From Rickettsiales bacterium (lineage in GTDB: Bacteria > Pseudomonadota > Alphaproteobacteria > Rickettsiales > UBA1997), in contig JAOFKK010000011.1 in the NCBI GenBank assembly GCA_028040005.1, forward strand, positions 1 through 19,968: a stretch of DNA of 19,968 bases. Direction: 5' to 3'. A program made the translations under genes and the position numbers. This document shows, one piece after another, positions 1 to 8,171 of the stretch. A model generated the notes under the pieces. The model had not been told where the DNA came from. It did not search any database and saw only the letters and a list, made by a program, of their open reading frames with translations. Within the stretch, counting starts at the first letter, position 1; every line of letters starts with the position of its first letter.

Positions 1-975
1 GGGAAGTTTGATATCTTGATCGATATCAGAGATATTAATTGTGTCTAGCTGCATTTTAATATCTAAAAATTTAATCTTTTTTTGATATATTTTACTCATT
101 CTTACCCAATCTTTTTTGGTTGTGACTAATTCTAAATCACGTTCTTTTGCAAATTTTATTAATTGTTGTAAGTCAGATTTTGTATATTGATAATGATCAT
201 CAAAAGAAAATCTGTTCCTAATATTAGCTCCTGAATCTTTTAGGCTTTTAAAGAATTTTTTAGGTCTAGCAATTCCAGCGAAAGCTAAAATATTTTTATC
301 TTTAAAATCATCGCCATTAATAATTTCTATATTGCCTTTTATTACTTTTTTATTCTGACAAAATCTTTGTTCAATATTATTTTTATCCTCACCAACTATA
401 ATAATTAAATTTGCTCTTTTAATGCCTAATTTTATTGATTCTCTTAAAGGTCCAGAAGGAAAGGTAAATTCATTGCCAAAGCCGTAATAACCATCAATTA
501 CCAAAATAGAAAAATCTTTTTTCCAAGAAAAATTCTGAAAACCATCATCGATAATTAAAAAATCATTTTTGGATAATTGCTGATCTTGTAAAATATGAGA
601 AGTAATCTTATTGCAAATAAAAGAATCTGAACATTCCTTTAAAAGTAATGGTTCATCACCAACATCGGTTGCTTGATGATCTTTATTAATCTTTGTTAAT
701 TTTTTAATTGTACCGCCATAACCCTTGCTTAAATAAGCAAATTTAAGATTTTCTTTTTGTAATAATTTACCAATTGCCAAAGCTGTTGGAGTTTTGCCAG
801 CGCCGCCAATTGTTAAATTAGAAATACAAATATTTTTAACATTTTGTCTAGAATTGCGATAAAAAATTATTTGATAAGTTGCTTTAAGAAAATATAGAAT
901 TTGATAAAGAGCAGAAATTGGCAATAGAAAATAAGATATTAATGATTTTTTTTGCCAAAATTTTGGTGCTTTCAT
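1..975 (-). CDS. lpxK: LpxK, tetraacyldisaccharide 4'-kinase (3' end cut by window edge)
   Basis: LpxK phosphorylates the 4' position of the lipid A disaccharide at the inner face of the inner membrane, a late step of lipid A synthesis. I translated the minus strand from the ATG at 975: 325 residues are open to the window edge, close to the E. coli length of 328, so only a few residues or a short tail are missing. The N-terminus starts MKAPKFWQ and has a membrane-associated hydrophobic stretch (about 11-35). A P-loop GGAGKT sits at about 57-62, and the family motif DDGFQ follows around residue 160. The start ATG overlaps the lpxC stop in an ATGA arrangement, so the two genes are translationally coupled. 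An A8 run near codon 8 stays in frame. Family identity is very likely. Confidence 0.93.
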   Translation of the reverse strand, partial: MKAPKFWQKKSLISYFLLPISALYQILYFLKATYQIIFYRNSRQNVKNICISNLTIGGAGKTPTALAIGKLLQKENLKFAYLSKGYGGTIKKLTKINKDHQATDVGDEPLLLKECSDSFICNKITSHILQDQQLSKNDFLIIDDGFQNFSWKKDFSILVIDGYYGFGNEFTFPSGPLRESIKLGIKRANLIIIVGEDKNNIEQRFCQNKKVIKGNIEIINGDDFKDKNILAFAGIARPKKFFKSLKDSGANIRNRFSFDDHYQYTKSDLQQLIKFAKERDLELVTTKKDWVRMSKIYQKKIKFLDIKMQLDTINISDIDQDIKLP

Positions 976-1820
976 GATGAAATTTGATCTGCTAAATAAT
1001 GTAAGAATTTATTATTAATATAATGACCCGGTTTGTTTACTTCAAAATGTCCTAAAATATATTGTCCAAATAGATGGATATCACCAATAAAGTCAAGCGC
1101 TTTATGACGCGCTAATTCATTTTTATAGCGCAGACCATCCTCATTTAAAATTTCATCTTCACCAATAATAATAGCATTATCTAAAGAGCCACCCTTACCA
1201 AGACCTAATTTTTTGATTTGTTCAATATCTTTTTCAAAAGCAAAAGTACGCGCACGACAGAGGTCGCTCCTAAAAGAATGATATTTTGGATCAAAAGAAA
1301 CCTCTTCTTTGCCAATTACTTTATGATTAAAATCAACTTGTAAATTAAAGGAAAATTTATCAGCAGGGGTAACCTTAATTTGCTTACCATCCTCTTCAAA
1401 TAATATTTCTTTTGATATTTTAAGAATTTTTGATGGTGCGTTTTGTGATTTAACTCCAACTGATTCTAGTAAAAATACAAAAGGCTCGGAGCTGCCATCT
1501 ACAATTGGCATTTCTTCCCCATCCATTTCAATAATTAAATTATCAATACGACAACCCCAAATTGCTGCCATAAAATGCTCAATGGTAGAAACTGAGATGT
1601 TATCCACATTAGAAAGTGTAGTTCCTAATTGAGCTTTAGTAACATTGCGATAATCGGCTATAATTATATTATTTTTACCCTTAATATCTGATCTTTTAAA
1701 GATTATGCCATGATTTTCTGGCGCAGGATATAAATTAACATTAACCTCCTGGCCACTATGTAAACCTATGCCAGAAAAGCTAATTTCATTTGCAATTGTA
1801 TTTTGTTTATCCTGAAACAT
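972..1820 (-). CDS. lpxC: LpxC, UDP-3-O-acyl-N-acetylglucosamine deacetylase
   Basis: LpxC is the zinc-dependent deacetylase that carries out the committed step of lipid A synthesis in the cytoplasm. The protein is 282 residues, slightly shorter than the E. coli enzyme (305). The expected metal and catalytic residues are visible: Glu81-His82 in STIEHF, His239 and Asp243 in RHKALDFIGD, and the catalytic His266 in PGHYINN. The N-terminal FSGIGLHSG motif is also typical. The gene lies 40 bases downstream of htpG on the same strand and overlaps lpxK by four bases. No Shine-Dalgarno motif is visible before the ATG; the leader is almost pure A and T. Two consecutive steps of the lipid A pathway therefore sit together here. 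Confidence 0.97.
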   Translation of the reverse strand: MFQDKQNTIANEISFSGIGLHSGQEVNVNLYPAPENHGIIFKRSDIKGKNNIIIADYRNVTKAQLGTTLSNVDNISVSTIEHFMAAIWGCRIDNLIIEMDGEEMPIVDGSSEPFVFLLESVGVKSQNAPSKILKISKEILFEEDGKQIKVTPADKFSFNLQVDFNHKVIGKEEVSFDPKYHSFRSDLCRARTFAFEKDIEQIKKLGLGKGGSLDNAIIIGEDEILNEDGLRYKNELARHKALDFIGDIHLFGQYILGHFEVNKPGHYINNKFLHYLADQISS

Positions 1821-1860
1821 TTAATTAAACTTTATTAATATAAATTATTTTGACTGCAAC

Positions 1861-3727
1861 TTAGCCTGCCATTAATTTATTAAGTCTATTGGTAAAATCC
1901 TTAACATCAATTACCTCTTCACCAGCGCTAATACAAGCCTGATCAAAAAGAGTTTTAATGTTATTTTTTACATTTTCTATTTTTGTAGAATCAGTTAGAT
2001 TTTCTTGCAAAGATTTAATAATGGCATGATTTGGATTAATCTCCAGAATTTTAGCTGAAATTGAAGGTAATTGATTTTGCTCTTTTAGATATCTTTCCAT
2101 TCTAATATCCATAGCGCCAGAATCAACGGCCAAACAAACAGGGCTGCTAGTTAATTTGCTAGAAATTTTAACATCTTTAACTTTTTCACCTAAAATTTCC
2201 TTAGCTAATTTAACTATGCCATCAAACTCACTATCGGTAACATCCTTAATATCATCAGATTTTTTATCATCAGAAGATTCCTCTTTCTTTTTGCCATCTA
2301 AATCGATATCGGCTCTAGTTGCTGAACAAAATTCTTTTTCTTCAAAAGTGTTAGAAACAGTAACCCAAAAATCATCAACCGCGTCAGTTAAGAAAAGAAC
2401 ATCGACATTTTTATCAGCAAAGCCTTCTAATTGTGGGCTATCTTTGATTTTATCAACCGATTCGCCGGTTAAAAAGTAAATTTTATCCTGATTTTCTTTA
2501 GCATTTTCAAGATATTGCTTCAAAGAGATTAATTTATCGGGAGAATTTAAGCTATAAAAACGCGATAAATTAAGAATTTTATCTTTAAATTCATTTGATT
2601 CACAAAGACCTTCTTTAAAAACAGCGCCAAAATTATTCCAAAATTCTAGATATTTTGCCTCATCCTTTTTAGCTTTTTTCTCTAATTCAGATAAAACCTT
2701 TTTTAATGACAGCTTTTTTAATTTTTTCTAAAATTAAATTATATTGCAAAGATTCGCGACTAATATTTAAAGGTAAATCTTCAGAATCAACCAAACCACG
2801 CATAAATCTAAGCCAAGCAGGAACTAAATTTAAATCTTCACTAATAAATACTTTTTTAACATAAAGCTTAACACTACCCTTACGATCTGGATGAAAAAGA
2901 TCAAAAGGCTTCATGCCAGGAATAAAAAGTAAATTAGTATATTCAATAGCACCTTCTGCCTTATTATGAATTGTCATGTAAGGTTCGCCTGGTAAATGAG
3001 AGATATTCTTATAGAAATTTTCATATTCCTCCTTAGAAATTTCTGATTTTGACTTAGCCCAAAGTGCAGAAGCCGAATTTAAAACTTCTACCTCGCCCTT
3101 TTCATCCTTATATTCAATTTTAACATTAATATGGTCAGAATAGGTTTTAATAACATTTTTAATGTAAAAAACATCTAAAAAATCCTTCTCATCCTTTTTT
3201 AAATGTAGGGTAATTTTAGTTCCTCTTTCCTTTTTATCAGAATCAGAAATTTCAAAATTACCAGCACCTGTTGAGTGCCATTTAAAGGATTTATCGCTAT
3301 CATATTTTTTTGATTCAACCGTTACTTCATCAGCAATCATAAAGGCAGAATAAAAACCAACACCAAATTGACCAATTAATTCAACATCTTTTTTATTTTC
3401 ACCAGTTAGTGATTTAACAAAATTTTCAGTTCCAGATTTGGCGATTGTACCAAGATTTTCTTTCAAATCATCTTCATTCATGCCAATGCCATTATCTTCG
3501 ATAGAAAATGTTTTGGCCTTTTTATCAAAAGAAAGATTAATTTTTAATTCCTCATCTTTTAAGATATCAGATTTTTGAGAGGAAAGATAGCGAATTTTAT
3601 CGCAAGCATCAGAAGAGTTAGAAATAAGCTCTCTAAGAGCAACATCTTTATTAGTGTATAATGAGTTGATCATAAGATTTAAAACCTTACTTACCTCAAC
3701 ATCAAATTCATATTTTTTTGCAGTCAT
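1861..3727 (-). pseudogene. htpG: HtpG (bacterial Hsp90), split by a single-base frameshift
   Basis: HtpG is the cytosolic Hsp90-type ATP-dependent chaperone. The upstream fragment (3727-2687, 346 residues) has the GHKL ATPase motifs: ELISNSSDACDKIRY, DNGIGM, GQFGVGFYSAF, and the middle-domain SRESLQ. It runs into TGA shortly after a six-A tract (plus-strand T6 at 2699-2704). Skipping one base there opens a continuous frame that reads FWNNFGAVFKEGL, a typical HtpG middle-domain segment, and joins the downstream fragment. The downstream ATG usually called at 2523 is therefore internal. The fragment down to 1861 holds the C-terminal dimerisation domain. With one base removed the gene is 622 codons (621 residues), against 624 residues in E. 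coli. Apart from that base the gene looks intact. It could be a real lesion, a homopolymer sequencing error, or a gene rescued by slippage. No Shine-Dalgarno motif precedes the start. Confidence 0.9.
2699..2704 (-). other. Frameshift site in htpG: A6 tract on the coding strand
   Basis: The coding strand reads ATT AAA AAA GGT, which leads to a stop four codons after this tract. Reading five instead of six A residues restores the full-length HtpG frame. A -1 shift would meet a stop within a few codons, so a +1 shift or loss of one A is needed. Confidence 0.85.
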
Positions 3728-3806
3728 TTTATAATTAAATTATTAAAATTATGATAATATCATTTATTAACAAAATTGCTTTAAAATTGGGAAATGGTAT
3801 AAGATC

Positions 3807-3835
3807 AATATAATCATTAATTAAAAATATTCAAG
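3807..3835 (-). promoter_or_regulatory. Candidate promoter of htpG
   Basis: On the minus strand, CTTGAA (3835-3830) is followed after 17 bases by TATATT (3812-3807), just downstream of the RDD gene stop and about 80 bases before the htpG ATG. CTTGAA also resembles the -35 element of heat-shock sigma-32 promoters, but the -10 looks like an ordinary sigma-70 element. The leader holds a palindrome (ATGATA-A-TATCAT, 3751-3763). In DNA this AT-rich, such matches can be chance. Confidence 0.35.
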
Positions 3836-3837
3836 TA

Positions 3838-4356
3838 TTATGCTACGGGAAAGAGCTGGTATAATAATATATCGCAAAATAAGATAAGGGCAGCAATTAA
3901 TAATATTTTTTGTCGCGTCTTTTTGTCTGTTATATTATTATGTGAGACAACAACAGTTCCTGCAGAAAAATCTCTAATAGAGCGCCTTTTTGTATCTAGA
4001 ATAACAGAAGAAATATCAATAATTTTTAGCAAGGGAACTGAGGTTAAAAAATAAGCAGCAGAGCGCAGCATTGATTGTTGTAAGGTTGGTAAATTACCAT
4101 CCTTATTTAAAATAATAATATTCATTAACATTTTTCCTGGTGTTTGACCATATAAAAATACAAATATAGTAAAAAATAAGAATATTATAATAAAGCCAGT
4201 AAGAGACATTGCGTGAAATATATAGATAGATAATTCTTGTGCAGCAATTATGGTTAGGGTAACAAATATTGGGCTAAAAAGTATAAAATCAAATATATAG
4301 GCTGTAACTCTTTGGAAAATTATCTGATAATTGGATTTAGAAATATCTTGAATCAT
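3838..4356 (-). CDS. RDD-family membrane protein
   Basis: This 172-residue protein fits the RDD family of small multi-pass inner-membrane proteins, whose function is mostly unknown. Residues about 18-40 and 45-70 are strongly hydrophobic. The family's signature follows: a GQTPGKMLMNI stretch, then an amphipathic region and RRSIRDFSAGTVVV, which carries the conserved Arg-Asp pair near the end of the domain. A last hydrophobic segment (about 150-168) closes the protein. It begins six bases after the ddl stop, so it is probably the last gene of the dsbB-trpD-DUF2610-ddl operon, and it ends just before the htpG promoter region. No substrate can be inferred. Confidence 0.8.
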   Translation of the reverse strand: MIQDISKSNYQIIFQRVTAYIFDFILFSPIFVTLTIIAAQELSIYIFHAMSLTGFIIIFLFFTIFVFLYGQTPGKMLMNIIILNKDGNLPTLQQSMLRSAAYFLTSVPLLKIIDISSVILDTKRRSIRDFSAGTVVVSHNNITDKKTRQKILLIAALILFCDILLYQLFPVA

Positions 4357-4362
4357 TATTTA

Positions 4363-5277
4363 TTAATCATTAAATTGCGCATTATTAATTAAATATTCAA
4401 CTATTTGATCAAAAGAAATATCAACTTCTTTTGCTATTTTAGGAACTAGGGAGTCTCTTGCAAATCCTGGTTGCGTGTTCATTTCGAGAAAATATATTTT
4501 ATCTTGGGATAATATTAGCTCTATCCTATTAATTCCCCTGCAATTTAGTAATTGATGACATTTTAAAGAGATGCTTAATATTTCTTGATATTGTGTTTTA
4601 TCAATTCTAGCCGGAATAATATATTTAGTTTTACCGCCATATTTACTATCATAATCAAAAAACTCACCTTTGGGGATAATTTCACAAATACCAAGAGGTT
4701 TATCATCCATAATTGCCACCTGCAATTCTACCCCTTTAATATATTCTTGAATTATCATTTTATCATCAAATTCCCAATGATAATTATTAATATCAAAATT
4801 ATTTTTAATTATCTTTACCCCGGCGCTAGAACCTTCATCTATTGGTTTTAATATAAATGGTTTTGGAAAATTATTGATAATTTCTTGCGCTTCTTTTGGG
4901 TTGTTTTTGTGGATTATGATTGTTTTGGGATCGTGTAAATTTTTAATTTGATTAGTGCAAATATAGCTTGTAAGAACTTTATTCATTGCAATTGCCGATG
5001 CCGTACTGTCAGAATGGGTATATGGAATTTTAAGAAAATCTAAGATTGATTGAATACGACCATCTTCTCCAAATTTGCCATGAAGGGCGTTAAAAACTAA
5101 TTTTGGCTGTAATTCTTGGATATTTTGTATAAAATTATCATCAAAGAATAATTTTTGGGCATTATAACCCATATCAATTAATGACAAGAATACATTTTCT
5201 CCTGTCATTTTAGATACTTCAGATTCAGCATTATGGCCACCATAAAGAACTATTATAAGATCACTTTTTTTAATCAT
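4363..5277 (-). CDS. ddl: D-alanine--D-alanine ligase
   Basis: Ddl joins two D-alanines with ATP in the cytoplasm to make the dipeptide that ends the peptidoglycan stem peptide. At 304 residues it matches E. coli DdlB (306). ATP-grasp motifs are seen in order: ESEVSKMTG near the N-terminus, NALHGKFGEDGRIQ around residue 80, KPIDEGSSAGVKII around 145-158, and the C-terminal metal and substrate segment INRIELIL followed by EMNTQPGFARDSLVP. The ATG lies inside the last codons of the upstream DUF2610-like gene (8-base overlap), which suggests translational coupling. The gene is not in the usual mur/fts cluster; its neighbours here are trpD and dsbB. Confidence 0.95.
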   Translation of the reverse strand: MIKKSDLIIVLYGGHNAESEVSKMTGENVFLSLIDMGYNAQKLFFDDNFIQNIQELQPKLVFNALHGKFGEDGRIQSILDFLKIPYTHSDSTASAIAMNKVLTSYICTNQIKNLHDPKTIIIHKNNPKEAQEIINNFPKPFILKPIDEGSSAGVKIIKNNFDINNYHWEFDDKMIIQEYIKGVELQVAIMDDKPLGICEIIPKGEFFDYDSKYGGKTKYIIPARIDKTQYQEILSISLKCHQLLNCRGINRIELILSQDKIYFLEMNTQPGFARDSLVPKIAKEVDISFDQIVEYLINNAQFND

Positions 5278-5557
5278 TTGAATTATTTTCTTTATCTGAT
5301 GTTAATTTTTTAGCCTCTATGTCATCCATTACATGAGCCAATAGATCTTCAAAAGGAACCTTGTTTTTATCAGCTATATTTTTGATATTTTCAATAGATT
5401 TCATAAATTCATCAGGTATCTCTCCTCCAGAATTTGTAGATAGCCATTTGGCTTGAAAACCAAGTGGATGAGAGTCAGATGAAGGGCTGCCAACATAAAA
5501 TGGCACCTTTTGCATAACTCCATTAAAATTACAATTAACAGTGATTTTACGAACCAT
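5270..5557 (-). CDS. DUF2610-like small protein
   Basis: This 95-residue soluble protein has no signal peptide or membrane segment. It resembles the DUF2610 group of small, uncharacterised proteobacterial proteins. The N-terminal half is probably beta-rich (ITVNCNFNG, VPFYVG), followed by a conserved-looking PLGFQAKWLS segment and a helical half with PDEFMKSIENIKNIADKN and VPFEDLLAHVM. The gene overlaps trpD by 11 bases upstream and ddl by 8 bases downstream, so all three are probably made from one message. No enzymatic motif is visible and I assign no function. The family name is given from memory of the motif pattern. Confidence 0.6.
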   Translation of the reverse strand: MVRKITVNCNFNGVMQKVPFYVGSPSSDSHPLGFQAKWLSTNSGGEIPDEFMKSIENIKNIADKNKVPFEDLLAHVMDDIEAKKLTSDKENNSND

Positions 5558-6533
5558 TTTGCATATTATTTAATAATTTTAAGGGTAATTCTTGTTCAAA
5601 AACCAAATCTATCTTTGATAAGCAATCATTAATATTTTTGAATTTACCGCTAAGTAATAGAATATATGCAGTATTTATTTTAACAATATCATAATAAGCA
5701 TCTTTTTTTCCAGAAAATAATTCTAACATTCTATTAAAGTTATATTCTATATCGCCTCCTTTAATATCTTCTATTTTTGATATTTTTATATCATGGTCAT
5801 TGGGAGATATTATAGTTTCTGTAATTTCATTATTTTTAATATCAAAAAGATAGCTTTTGTCACTAATAGAAATTTCATCCATACCATCAAAAGAATGTAC
5901 AATCATAATTCTTTTTTTAGATAATTTTTGGCATGATTGAGCCATAATTTTTGATATATTATAATCGCTACAGCCAATTAATTGATAATTAGGATTTGCA
6001 GGATTTAAAAGAGGTCCTAGATAATTGAAAATGGTTTTTACTGCCATTTTTGATCTAGCCTTGGCAACATTTTTAAAAGAAGGGTGAAAAAAAGGCGCAA
6101 AAATAAATGCCAAATTAAATTTTTCAATTGAGTTTTTTATGGCGTTAGAATCTTGCAGCATTGCAATTCCTGCTTTGGAGAATATGTCAGCTGAACCAGA
6201 TTTTGACGATACTGCCTTATTGCCATGTTTGGCAATTTTTAAACCGCAGCTAGCAGCAACAAAGCTGACCGCTGTAGATATATTTAGGCTATTTATTCCA
6301 TCACCTCCTGTGCCACAAACATCAAAAATATCGCCTGAAATATTAATTTTTTTTGACCTTTCGCCAAATGATTGAATAGCAGCTAAAATAAGATTTTCGG
6401 TAATTCCAATTTTGTTAATTTGTAGTAGTAAATCTATAATTTCATCATCGGATAATTTGCCATCTGCAATATGGCAAAAAATTTTATAAGAATCTTCAAA
6501 ATTGATATTTTTATTTAAATTTAAATAACTCAC
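5547..6533 (-). CDS. trpD: Anthranilate phosphoribosyltransferase
   Basis: TrpD transfers the phosphoribosyl group of PRPP to anthranilate, the second step of tryptophan synthesis. The 328 residues match the family length. Motifs seen: the PRPP-binding CGTGGDG loop (about 73-79), the KHGN anthranilate motif (102-105), SSKSGSAD (109-116), and the FNYLGPLLNPA and DGMDEIS segments further on. It is a stand-alone trpD: no trpG, trpC or trpB is adjacent, and the neighbours are dsbB and the DUF2610-like gene. The start is GTG at 6533, inside the end of dsbB with a 23-base overlap; no better start is present in frame. The next gene overlaps the stop by 11 bases. Confidence 0.93.
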   Translation of the reverse strand: MSYLNLNKNINFEDSYKIFCHIADGKLSDDEIIDLLLQINKIGITENLILAAIQSFGERSKKINISGDIFDVCGTGGDGINSLNISTAVSFVAASCGLKIAKHGNKAVSSKSGSADIFSKAGIAMLQDSNAIKNSIEKFNLAFIFAPFFHPSFKNVAKARSKMAVKTIFNYLGPLLNPANPNYQLIGCSDYNISKIMAQSCQKLSKKRIMIVHSFDGMDEISISDKSYLFDIKNNEITETIISPNDHDIKISKIEDIKGGDIEYNFNRMLELFSGKKDAYYDIVKINTAYILLLSGKFKNINDCLSKIDLVFEQELPLKLLNNMQNGS

Positions 6534-7043
6534 CTTTTATTAAACAAATTAAAGTTATTGCAAATAAGCAATAAAGCACATTCATGACAGCCATTGTGAT
6601 TCCAAAAAATTCAAATTCTGGTTCATCGCATTTTGCTGCGCTTTTATTCATAATAAGTTCTGTTAACTGATCTATATTGGGCATATTTAAAATATCAGCA
6701 CCAGAACAGCTAGCAGGAAGTTCAAATATTTTTTGTTCAATACCAACATGATATAAGGCAAGCATCATATTAGAAAATAATAATAATAGAGCTAAATAAA
6801 AAATATAATTTTTTTAATTTAATATTTTTTAAAAAAGAAGACTGGAAATAAGGCAAAAAATATAATAATAAAAAAAGGAATTCTTTGATAAATACAAAGT
6901 TTACAGGGCTCCAATCCAAAACCATATTCTGCTATATAGGCCGCAATTAAAGGAAAAAAAGAAAGTAGGAAGATTACTTTATCAATAGACGGAAAATCAA
7001 TATTAATTTTACTTTTTATTATTTTATCCTTGGTAATCTTCAT
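6511..7043 (-). pseudogene. dsbB: DsbB-type disulfide bond formation protein, broken by two frameshifts
   Basis: DsbB is an inner-membrane quinone reductase that re-oxidises periplasmic DsbA. The first fragment (ATG 7043 to the stop at 6819) has a hydrophobic helix, the redox pair Cys47-Cys50 in PCKLCIYQR, and a second helix. An in-frame TTG at 7082 is a less likely start. The second fragment (6768-6511) carries YHVGIEQ, the cysteine of SCSG, the cysteine of KCDEP, and a last helix with MAVMNVLY. Together they hold every expected element. No single shift joins them, because the first frame stops at 6821-6819 and the last frame has a stop at 6816-6814. Two +1 shifts (two surplus bases) give 177 codons, a normal DsbB length. 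The first shift fits the A6 tract at 6825-6830; the second lies somewhere between 6814 and 6772, perhaps in the A7 tract at 6809-6815. Confidence 0.85.
6809..6830 (-). other. Frameshift zone in dsbB with A7 and A6 tracts
   Basis: The plus strand shows T7 at 6809-6815 and T6 at 6825-6830, which are A tracts on the dsbB coding strand. Removing one base from each restores an open frame that reads through the third membrane helix (YIFYLALLLLFSN). The first position is well constrained by stops. The second could also be the T6 tract at 6798-6803 of the coding strand or another nearby base. Confidence 0.6.
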
Positions 7044-7118
7044 ATTAACATATTTTTTAATGGACAATATTTTTCTCTGCAAAATTATCTTTATATTGAT
7101 AAGCTAAAAATACTATTA

Positions 7119-7148
7119 TTGATTGATATATCAAGTTATTTCTATAAT
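7119..7148 (+). promoter_or_regulatory. Candidate thiL promoter with overlapping palindrome
   Basis: TTGATT (7119-7124), 18 bases, then a consensus TATAAT (7143-7148), about 55 bases before the thiL ATG. A perfect 12-base palindrome TTGATATATCAA (7123-7134) overlaps the -35 side and lies in the shared divergent region with dsbB, so it could be an operator or chance in AT-rich DNA. Confidence 0.4.
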
Positions 7149-7202
7149 ATTAACCCAATCATATACTAGTTGCTATTTTAACTGCAATATTTTCTATTAT
7201 TG

Positions 7203-8171
7203 ATGAAGGAATTTGATATTATTGAAAAACATTTTAAAAAATTAGCAATTAATTCGCAATTATCATGTGATTTAGGCGATGATACTGCTAATATAATATT
7301 GCCTGATAATCAAAAGCTAGTTATCAGCAAAGATATAATGGCGCAAGATACCCATTTTAGAAGAGAATATGGTGGCCATAAAATAGCATATAAATTATTA
7401 TCAAGCAATTTATCAGACCTTGCTGCTTCAGGTGCAAAGCCGCATTCTTTTATGTTGGGATTTACAAAAAATGATACTATTGATGATCAATTTATAATAT
7501 CATTTTGTAACGCCCTCAGAGATTTATCAGAAAAATACAATATATCATTAATAGGTGGTGATACAATTTCTTCTAAATCACAATTATTTTTTTCAATTAC
7601 TGTTTTTGGCACTATTGCTAAAAATAAAAAGTTATCAAGAAATAATGCTAAAAATGGTGATTTAATTTTTATGTCTGGTAATATCGGAGATTCTTATATT
7701 GGATTACAAATTCTTGAAAATAAAATAAAAATCACCGATCAAAAAATTAAAGATTATTTTTTAAGCAAGCATTTTTATCCTAATGCCCAAATTGATCTAG
7801 GGCAGAAATTATCAGAATATAATCTTGCAAATAGCGCTATTGATATTTCTGACGGTTTATTTGCTGATTTGCAGCATATTTGTAATAATTCACAATTAAT
7901 GGCTAATATTTTTATTGATAAAATAGCAATTTCTTCTCATGCTAAGGATCTTAACTTAAATATTATGGATTTATGTCAGGCTGGTGAGGATTATGAGTTA
8001 ATATTTACAGCTAAAAAAGAAAATAAACAAAAAATACAGAAATTATCACAAGATCTCAATTTAAAAATCACAGAAATTGGCTTTTTAGAGCAAAATCTGG
8101 ATAGTAAAATAAAATTATTTGACCACAATAATAAGGAGGTAAAAATTAAAAAATATGGTTATGAACATTAA
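7203..8171 (+). CDS. thiL: Thiamine-monophosphate kinase
   Basis: ThiL phosphorylates thiamine monophosphate to thiamine diphosphate, the last step in making the active cofactor. The 322-residue product matches E. coli ThiL (325). The Asp-rich metal/ATP signature LGDDTAN is at about 26-32, followed by the family's DIMAQDTHF, SNLSDLAASGAKP, SLIGGDT, AIDISDGLFADL and CQAGEDYELIF motifs in the expected order. I choose ATG 7203; a TTG directly before it (7200) is an alternative. There is no Shine-Dalgarno motif. The gene heads a plus-strand operon with lptE (17-base overlap) and mutM. The usual neighbours of thiL in other proteobacteria (nusB, ribH) are not present. Confidence 0.95.
   Translation: MKEFDIIEKHFKKLAINSQLSCDLGDDTANIILPDNQKLVISKDIMAQDTHFRREYGGHKIAYKLLSSNLSDLAASGAKPHSFMLGFTKNDTIDDQFIISFCNALRDLSEKYNISLIGGDTISSKSQLFFSITVFGTIAKNKKLSRNNAKNGDLIFMSGNIGDSYIGLQILENKIKITDQKIKDYFLSKHFYPNAQIDLGQKLSEYNLANSAIDISDGLFADLQHICNNSQLMANIFIDKIAISSHAKDLNLNIMDLCQAGEDYELIFTAKKENKQKIQKLSQDLNLKITEIGFLEQNLDSKIKLFDHNNKEVKIKKYGYEH

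Noticed and set aside
2156..2479. Plus-strand open frame of 107 codons, rich in Ser and Leu
   Set aside because: It is the antisense shadow of the htpG C-terminal region and has no recognisable motif. The same applies to the plus-strand frames at 4585-4851, 6139-6375, 13970-14362, 17510-17944 and 18337-18534, and the minus-strand frame at 10371-10607.
2523..2523. Independent start of a second, shorter HtpG-like gene at the internal ATG
   Set aside because: The frame is open far upstream of this codon and encodes family-typical HtpG sequence back to the frameshift, so the ATG is internal.
8133..8139. AAGGAGG as a ribosome binding site for lptE
   Set aside because: It lies 15 bases before the ATG, too far for a normal site, and encodes conserved-length thiL residues; lptE is more simply coupled to thiL by overlap.
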